Assembly (NCBI GenBank): GCA_964530325.1
Contig: CAZHAX010000008.1
Span: 1-64,000, forward strand
Length of the DNA stretch: 64,000 bases
Source of the DNA: CAZHAX01 sp964530325
Lineage (GTDB): Bacteria > Chloroflexota > Anaerolineae > B4-G1
Reading direction: 5' to 3'
Every line of letters begins with the position of its first letter. Position 1 is the first letter of the stretch. This document shows positions 59,743-64,000 of this stretch, piece by piece. The position numbers and the translations under genes are program-made. Under the pieces are notes generated by a model, which saw only the letters and a list, made by a program, of their open reading frames with translations, was not told the origin of the DNA and did not search any database.

Positions 59743-60342
59743 TCAGTCCAGGAACTCGATCACTTCGCCGCCTGGGATGCGGCGCTGGCGACTCGTATTC
59801 ACGTCGAGCAATCGTCTGGCTTTGATGTGAGCATCGTCCGGATACCCACGCACCTCCCAGAAGCCAGGAATGGAGCGGTCCACAAGCCTGATAGCGACGA
59901 GGCATTTCGCTGACTTGTAGCCCCACAGGTACGGGCAGAAGATGCGCAGCGGCCCTCCATACTCGACTTCGATCGGCTCGCCGTCGAAGGTATGGGCAAG
60001 CAGAGTGCGCTCCCGCAGCGCCACCTCGAGCGGTATGCAGGTCGTGTATATGCTGCGGTACGAAATGAACTGCAGGTGGGCAGCCTTTGGCTTCGGCTTG
60101 ACCAGGTCCATAAGGTAACTGAGCTGAACGCCCTTCCACTTCCCCCGCACACTCCACCCAGAGACGGAGGTCATCCGGGCATCAGCGACGGTCGCGGGCA
60201 TGGCCGCGACCTCCTCGTAGGTGATGGTGGCCGGATTGTCAACAAGGCCACTGATCTCGACCTCCCAGCCCTGAGCCGTGAGCGCACCGGGATGCCCTTC
60301 GGCCCAGAATACAGGTGTGTTCAGTTCGGCCAGACGGCTCAC
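59743..60342 (-). CDS. Sulfite oxidase/MsrP-like molybdopterin-fold protein with Cys-to-Ser change
   Basis: A 199-aa protein with the oxidoreductase molybdopterin-binding (SUOX) fold: WEVEISGLVDNPATITYEEV, VSGWSVRGKWKGVQLSYLMD, FISYRSIYTTCIPLEVAL, HTFDGEPIEVEYGGPLRIFCPYLWGYK (described in parts). In SUOX and MsrP the Mo ligand Cys lies in a T-C-V-x-G-W-S segment. Here the aligned text is M-T-S-V-S-G-W-S, so Ser replaces Cys. The protein may bind cofactor with Ser, bind it weakly, or have lost activity. It overlaps the OsmC gene by four bases. Confidence 0.85.
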   Translation of the reverse strand: MSRLAELNTPVFWAEGHPGALTAQGWEVEISGLVDNPATITYEEVAAMPATVADARMTSVSGWSVRGKWKGVQLSYLMDLVKPKPKAAHLQFISYRSIYTTCIPLEVALRERTLLAHTFDGEPIEVEYGGPLRIFCPYLWGYKSAKCLVAIRLVDRSIPGFWEVRGYPDDAHIKARRLLDVNTSRQRRIPGGEVIEFLD

Positions 60343-60794
60343 GCTTCCTGCTCCTCTCCAGAAGGCTGGCCCTCCGCCAGTCTGGACTCGATATCAATAC
60401 CGTGAGAGATCATCTTGTGAATCGGGCACTGCATCGAGACCCTGAACAAACGCTCCCTGTCGCTCTCTGATAGCTCGCCGTGCAGCTCGACCTCCTCCTG
60501 TATGCGCTCCTCGAAGTCGAACTCGTCAGTGCAAGTCTTGCAGTCTTCTCCGTAGACCCGGTCGTAGGTGACCCGCAGCTCCACTTTCTCCAGCCCTACA
60601 CCATGATGCTCCGCATAGGTGAGCAACACAACCGCAGTACAGGAGGCTAGTGATGCCAGCAGCATCCCGTAGGGCGTCAGAAAGCGCACATCCTCGACGG
60701 GGTAGTACGCCTCCGAGCGCTCGTCGTGCGCGTCGCGCGCGAGCACCTCAATCTGGTACAATCTATCCTGGCGGACAATGACTGCCTCTCCCAT
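60339..60794 (-). CDS. OsmC family protein
   Basis: A 151-aa OsmC/Ohr-type protein. Seen: LTPYGMLLASLASCTAVVLLTYAEHHG with the first Cys in a helix start and VSMQCPIHKMISHG with the second, the pair that reduces hydroperoxides in this family. The middle strand LEKVELRVTYDRVYGEDCKTC is typical. In vivo it detoxifies organic hydroperoxides. Its 3' end overlaps the molybdopterin-fold gene by four bases (TGA/ATG), suggesting coupling. Confidence 0.92.
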   Translation of the reverse strand: MGEAVIVRQDRLYQIEVLARDAHDERSEAYYPVEDVRFLTPYGMLLASLASCTAVVLLTYAEHHGVGLEKVELRVTYDRVYGEDCKTCTDEFDFEERIQEEVELHGELSESDRERLFRVSMQCPIHKMISHGIDIESRLAEGQPSGEEQEA

Positions 60795-60806
60795 CGCCTG
60801 TCACCC

Positions 60807-61319
60807 TCACCAGAACCGCTCGAATCGGTCCCTCTTCGCCTTGCAGATCGGGCAGACCCCAGGCGGCTGCTCCCTAGCAGCCAGGTACCCACAGACCCTG
60901 CACCGCCACACGGGCAGCGGCGCCTCGCGCGCAGGAGTGGGCGCTTGGGGGCCCGAGCGATGCTGAGCACGTTCAGCCACAGGCGGCCTCCTCTCCGGTA
61001 TCGATGCAACTTCCCGCTCGCCTTCCAGCACCTCGTCCGATACGTACAGCGCACAGAAACATACGCCCCACTCGTTCAGGTCAGCATCCCGGTAGTCGCA
61101 AGGGCAGATGATGTCGAGATCGCTCTCCTTATTGCCGTCGGCGAGCCGGCATGGACAGGCCCAGTAGCCGTACCGCGCTTCATTGACCAGCAGGCTCTCG
61201 ACCAGCGCCCGCGTGAACTCGGCGTCTGGGTTCAGGTGGTAGCCTGAGCCTTGCGCCTCCTCATCCAGGCGCCTGTACAGTGCCTCCACCGCCTCCTTGC
61301 TGACGGTCTCCTCGCTCAC
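60807..61319 (-). CDS. Ferredoxin:thioredoxin reductase catalytic chain fused to rubredoxin
   Basis: A 170-aa fusion. Residues about 25-105 form the FTR beta domain: WACPCRLADGNKESDLDIIC, CPCDYRDADLNEWG and VCFCALYVSD supply the Cys set that holds the 4Fe-4S cluster and the redox-active disulfide. The third motif reads CFC rather than the usual CHC, so the disulfide-side His is absent. Residues about 135-170 form a rubredoxin domain, WRCRVCGYLAAREQPPGVC and CPICKAKRDRFERFW. GTG 61319 overlaps the glutaredoxin stop. It would pass electrons from rubredoxin or ferredoxin to glutaredoxin-like partners in an anaerobe. Confidence 0.9.
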   Translation of the reverse strand: MSEETVSKEAVEALYRRLDEEAQGSGYHLNPDAEFTRALVESLLVNEARYGYWACPCRLADGNKESDLDIICPCDYRDADLNEWGVCFCALYVSDEVLEGEREVASIPERRPPVAERAQHRSGPQAPTPAREAPLPVWRCRVCGYLAAREQPPGVCPICKAKRDRFERFW

Positions 61320-61606
61320 AGGCCCAACGCCCCGCGCAGCTTGTCTGGGTTGTAGCCGACGACGCACTTCTCATCGTCGACGATCACCGTAGGATACGAG
61401 CCGGCTGGGTTCCACCGGCGTACTGCGTTGACGGCCTCCTCGCGCTCTGCCCCCTGCAGCAGGTCAACGTAAGCGAAGTCGAACGATACGTCCGCCTCCT
61501 CGAGAGCCATGCGGGTCTTCCGGCACCACATGCACGTCGACAGGCCATAGAATGCGACTTGATGATCCGTGTTCCTACCGGAGACGCTTCCCCGTGCTTC
61601 AGCCAT
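61316..61606 (-). CDS. Glutaredoxin family protein (NrdH/thioredoxin-like)
   Basis: A 96-aa thioredoxin-fold protein. The redox-active CxxC is in AFYGLSTCMWCRKTRMALEE, with a cis-Pro loop GSYPTVIVDDEKCVVGY typical of glutaredoxin-like proteins. The N-terminal tail is short. It is translationally coupled to the FTR-rubredoxin gene and is its likely electron acceptor. It could reduce the peroxiredoxins nearby; a role in ribonucleotide reduction is possible too. Confidence 0.9.
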   Translation of the reverse strand: MAEARGSVSGRNTDHQVAFYGLSTCMWCRKTRMALEEADVSFDFAYVDLLQGAEREEAVNAVRRWNPAGSYPTVIVDDEKCVVGYNPDKLRGALGL

Positions 61607-61647
61607 TCATGCCTCCTTGAGTAACGCCGAGTCCATTGCCAGACCTT

Positions 61648-61830
61648 CTAGCGCCTGGGATTGACCTGGGGGTCGATCCTGCCCGGTCCACCGCACTCCG
61701 GTGTGTAGCAGGTCGCATCCACAAAGGCGCACTTCCGCTCGCACCCCGGGCAGGTCTCCGGAGGACTCGCGGCCTGCAGCGTGTAGCCACATTCGGAGCA
61801 CTTCCACCAGTTCCGAGCCTCTTCTTCCAT
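61648..61830 (-). CDS. Rubredoxin-like zinc-ribbon protein (60 aa)
   Basis: Reads WWKCSECGYTLQAASPPETC, then CPGCERKCAFVDATC and CGGPGRIDP. CxxC...CxxC is the rubredoxin-like Fe/Zn knuckle pattern. Three more Cys (KCAFVDATCYTPEC) are extra. It is similar to short rubredoxin-type proteins found near reverse rubrerythrin and peroxiredoxin genes. Size is near the rubredoxin norm of 50-60 aa. Confidence 0.75.
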   Translation of the reverse strand: MEEEARNWWKCSECGYTLQAASPPETCPGCERKCAFVDATCYTPECGGPGRIDPQVNPRR

Positions 61831-61858
61831 CGTCCGGCCCCCCCAGGACCGACGCCGG

Positions 61859-62332
61859 CTACTGGATCCCTTCCAGAGCAGCGATCACCTCGTCGACGTC
61901 CGGCACCTCGCTGAGCGGGTATACCTTGGCAAAGCGGACGACGCCGCGCCCATCCACCATCAAGGCGGCCCGCTCGCTGAAGCCATCCCTCTCCCGGAAG
62001 ACGCCGTACTGCTGGGCCACTCCGCCGTGTGGCCAGAAGTCGGCCAGCAGTCGCGTCTCCTTGACCCCAATCGAATCCGCCCAGGCCTTCTTGCATGGTA
62101 CGCTGTCGACGCTCAGGCCGAGCGCCACGCTGTTGAGACGTTCGAAATCAGCGCGGTGCTCCTCCAGGTCCTGCATCTGGGCCGTGCAGACGCTCGTCCA
62201 GGCGAGCGGATGGAATGATAGAACCACGTGCTTCCCTCTCAGGCTGGTGAGCGTCACATCCTGATCATCCTGATCCTTGAGCGAGAAGTCGGGCGCCATT
62301 GTCCCGGCTCCGATGATCTGACTGCGGCCCAT
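61859..62332 (-). CDS. Peroxiredoxin (AhpC/TSA family)
   Basis: A 157-aa thiol peroxidase. The opening APDFSLKDQDDQDVTLTSLRG is typical. The peroxidatic Cys is in VLSFHPLAWTSVCTAQMQDL; a second Cys in VDSVPCKKAWADSIG could be the resolving one. It has a C-terminal DVDEVIAALEGIQ. It lies 3 bases from the DUF255 gene and 28 bases from the rubredoxin-like gene, so it is part of a redox operon. Confidence 0.93.
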   Translation of the reverse strand: MGRSQIIGAGTMAPDFSLKDQDDQDVTLTSLRGKHVVLSFHPLAWTSVCTAQMQDLEEHRADFERLNSVALGLSVDSVPCKKAWADSIGVKETRLLADFWPHGGVAQQYGVFRERDGFSERAALMVDGRGVVRFAKVYPLSEVPDVDEVIAALEGIQ

Positions 62333-62335
62333 AGT

Positions 62336-64000
62336 CTACCCCCCTTCCCCACTCTCAGCGAGAATGGCCTCTAGCCGCGCCGGCTCGGTCACAGGCTCAC
62401 CGCAGGCAGCGCGGGTGCAAACGTAGGCAGTGGCCTGCCCATTCTTCGTGCTGCGGCCTCGCAGCAGTGGCGGAAGATCGGCCGCCGCCGGGTCTCCGGC
62501 AGCAACTACCTGGTGAGGCCGGTAGTCCCTATGGATCACATCCAGCAAGAGCTGGCAGGCAGCGCCTGCGGGGTCACCGGCGATGGTCACAGAGCGCGCC
62601 GGTCCTAATGCGTAGTCGAGGGCCACCAGCCACTGGCCGAAGCCCAGTGGATAGCGCGAAAGGAGCAACTGCATAGCGCCAAGGCTTTCCTCTGCAAGCC
62701 TGGCGTATCGGCCATCCACCGCCAGCTGAGCCAGACGCTGCAGCACGTAGGCTGCCATACCACCACCTGAAGGGATAGCATTGTCTTGCACCTGGCGAGG
62801 CCGCACTATGAGCTCCTCGTGGTCGCAGCTCGTATCCCAGAAGCCGCCGGCACCGCCGAAGCGGTCGATCATCGAGTCTGCCAGGCCACGGGCTGCCTCG
62901 AACCAGCGCGGATCGAACGTTGCCTGATACAGCTCGATCAATCCTTCAATCACGTGCGTATAGTCCTCGAGGAACCCATTCCCTTTCGCCTCGGCCGCCA
63001 TCCAGGTGCGGGAAAGACGACCGTCGCCCGTCCGCATCTCGTTGAGCACGAACTCACCATTCCGCTCGGCCAGCTCAGCGTAGTCGTCGCGCCCGAGGGC
63101 TCGGGCAGCCTCGGCGAAGGCAGCCAGCATCAGCCCGTTCCACGAGGCGATCGCCTTCGCATCGCGCGCCGGCCTGGTCCTCTCCATCCGCAATCTCAAG
63201 AGCTTGTCCCGCGCATCCGCCAGGGCGGCCCGCTCATCCGGCGTGCCCCGAAACGAGAGGACGTTGCGACCCTCGAAGTTGCCTTCGTCGGTCACGCCGT
63301 AGGCCTCCACAAAGCGTTCCGCCTCCGGGCCCAGCGCCTGGCGGATCTCGGCCGCCTCCCAGACAAAGAACCGCCCCTCCTCTGCTTCCGTGTCTGCGTC
63401 CTGGGCGGCGTAGAATGCGCCCTCCGGCGCCGTCATTTCCCGGGCCACGTAGTCGAGCGTCTCCTCGGCAATGCCCCGGAAAAGGCGCTCACCTGTCAGC
63501 TGCCAGCCGTGCAGGTAGACGCGCGCCAGCTGAGCGTTGTCGTAGAGCATCTTCTCGAAGTGGGGCACCAGCCACTCTTCGTCTACCGAGTAGCGGTGGA
63601 AGCCACCGCCCAGCTGATCATAGATGCCACCGCGGGCCATCGCCTCCAGCGAAGTGACGGCGGCTGCCAGCGCCTGCGGATTCCCGCTGGCGGCGTAGCG
63701 GCGGAGCAGGAACTCCAGCAACATAGGCTGCGGGAACTTGGGTGCGCTGCCCCATCCGCCATGCTCTGTATCGAAAGCTCCGAGTAAACCGCCCAGGGCA
63801 ATATCGAGCGTGTCCGCACTGAGGCCATCCCGCGCTGGCTGCACCGGAAAGGCGATGCCGCGCTCGACTGCGGCGACCAGATTCCGAGCGCCGTCCTCCA
63901 GCTCAACCCGGCGATTCTCCCAGGCTTCGGACACTGCCAGCAGAACGTCCCTGAAGGAGGGCGAACCGTGCCTGCCATCTGGCGGGAAGTAGGTGCCCCC
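62336..64000 (-). CDS. DUF255/YyaL-type thioredoxin-domain protein (partial, N-terminus beyond window)
   Basis: At least 555 residues; the frame runs off the right edge, so the true start is outside. Visible start: GTYFPPDGRHGSPSFRDV, the end of the N-terminal thioredoxin-like domain. Then a six-hairpin-like (alpha/alpha) domain follows with GGWGSAPKFPQPMLLEFLLRR, GGIYDQLGGGFHRYSVDEEW and VPHFEKMLYDNAQLARVYL, all hallmarks of YyaL/SSP411 proteins (mammalian spermatogenesis-associated 20). Its biochemical function is unknown. The end reads through YVCTRAACGEPVTEPARLE. It is the upstream gene of the operon carrying peroxiredoxin. Confidence 0.9.
   Translation of the reverse strand, partial: GGTYFPPDGRHGSPSFRDVLLAVSEAWENRRVELEDGARNLVAAVERGIAFPVQPARDGLSADTLDIALGGLLGAFDTEHGGWGSAPKFPQPMLLEFLLRRYAASGNPQALAAAVTSLEAMARGGIYDQLGGGFHRYSVDEEWLVPHFEKMLYDNAQLARVYLHGWQLTGERLFRGIAEETLDYVAREMTAPEGAFYAAQDADTEAEEGRFFVWEAAEIRQALGPEAERFVEAYGVTDEGNFEGRNVLSFRGTPDERAALADARDKLLRLRMERTRPARDAKAIASWNGLMLAAFAEAARALGRDDYAELAERNGEFVLNEMRTGDGRLSRTWMAAEAKGNGFLEDYTHVIEGLIELYQATFDPRWFEAARGLADSMIDRFGGAGGFWDTSCDHEELIVRPRQVQDNAIPSGGGMAAYVLQRLAQLAVDGRYARLAEESLGAMQLLLSRYPLGFGQWLVALDYALGPARSVTIAGDPAGAACQLLLDVIHRDYRPHQVVAAGDPAAADLPPLLRGRSTKNGQATAYVCTRAACGEPVTEPARLEAILAESGEGG

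Overview
The window is about 64 kb of GC-rich bacterial chromosome, densely packed with genes on both strands. It looks like a Chloroflexota genome, perhaps Anaerolineae-like or a relative. The hints are lipoproteins and secreted enzymes with Pro/Thr tracts behind the lipobox or anchor, a baseplate-J-like membrane protein between alaS and ruvX, beta-helix lipoproteins, and a redox gene set typical of an anaerobe. No 16S rRNA is present, so the phylum is an inference. I saw no rRNA, tRNA, CRISPR array or prophage.

Layout. (1) 1-2646 is the end of an integron. It has an IntI-type recombinase, an attI-side cassette junction, one full cassette encoding a protein with an HEPN-like R-x4-H motif, a well-formed attC site, and the start of a second cassette encoding a membrane-anchored protein. 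(2) 3017-13596 holds a giant cyclic beta-glucan synthase-type gene (2845 aa) behind a tandem universal-stress protein, then a DUF4213/DUF364 gene. (3) 13985-20248 is a histidine operon, hisDCBHA-(C_GCAxxG protein)-FI. It sits behind a promoter, a His-containing leader ORF whose GTG lies at the predicted transcription start, and an intrinsic terminator, which together form an attenuator. (4) 20289-28790 holds a HAD protein, class II aldolase, an FtsW/RodA glycosyltransferase fused to a catalytically degenerate penicillin-binding domain, an MtaD-type deaminase fused to a CYTH domain, and pyrimidine-nucleoside phosphorylase. (5) 28805-35969 is an alaS-baseplateJ-ruvX-mltG-substrate-binding-lipoprotein operon. 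(6) 36110-37444 holds CcdA-like and DoxX-like membrane proteins. (7) 37595-43720 is a surface-glycan and isoprenoid operon: GDP-rhamnose synthesis (rmd, gmd), phosphohexomutase, TatD, polyprenyl diphosphate synthase and a glycosyltransferase. (8) 43826-52878 holds a ThiF/MoeB-like E1 enzyme, a TPR-lytic transglycosylase lipoprotein, an esterase, leuDC, hairpin repeats, and two tandem beta-helix lipoproteins. (9) 53016-57609 is a plus-strand run: Eis-like acetyltransferase, ThpR, TIGR00725, Ldh-family dehydrogenase and an Fe-S protein. (10) 57619-64000 is a redox/oxidative-stress block on the minus strand: ferritin-like, a peroxiredoxin with an in-frame TGA read as selenocysteine, aldo/keto reductase, a molybdopterin-fold protein, OsmC, ferredoxin:thioredoxin reductase catalytic chain fused to rubredoxin, glutaredoxin, a rubredoxin-like protein, peroxiredoxin, and a DUF255 thioredoxin-domain protein cut by the window end.

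The strongest candidates for new biology are the integron with its cassettes, the selenocysteine peroxiredoxin, the SEDS-pseudo-transpeptidase fusion, the his attenuator with an apparently leaderless leader peptide, and the deaminase-CYTH fusion. Several promoters (hisL, leuC, the lytic transglycosylase, the SEDS fusion) lie so close to the start codon that leaderless translation is likely.
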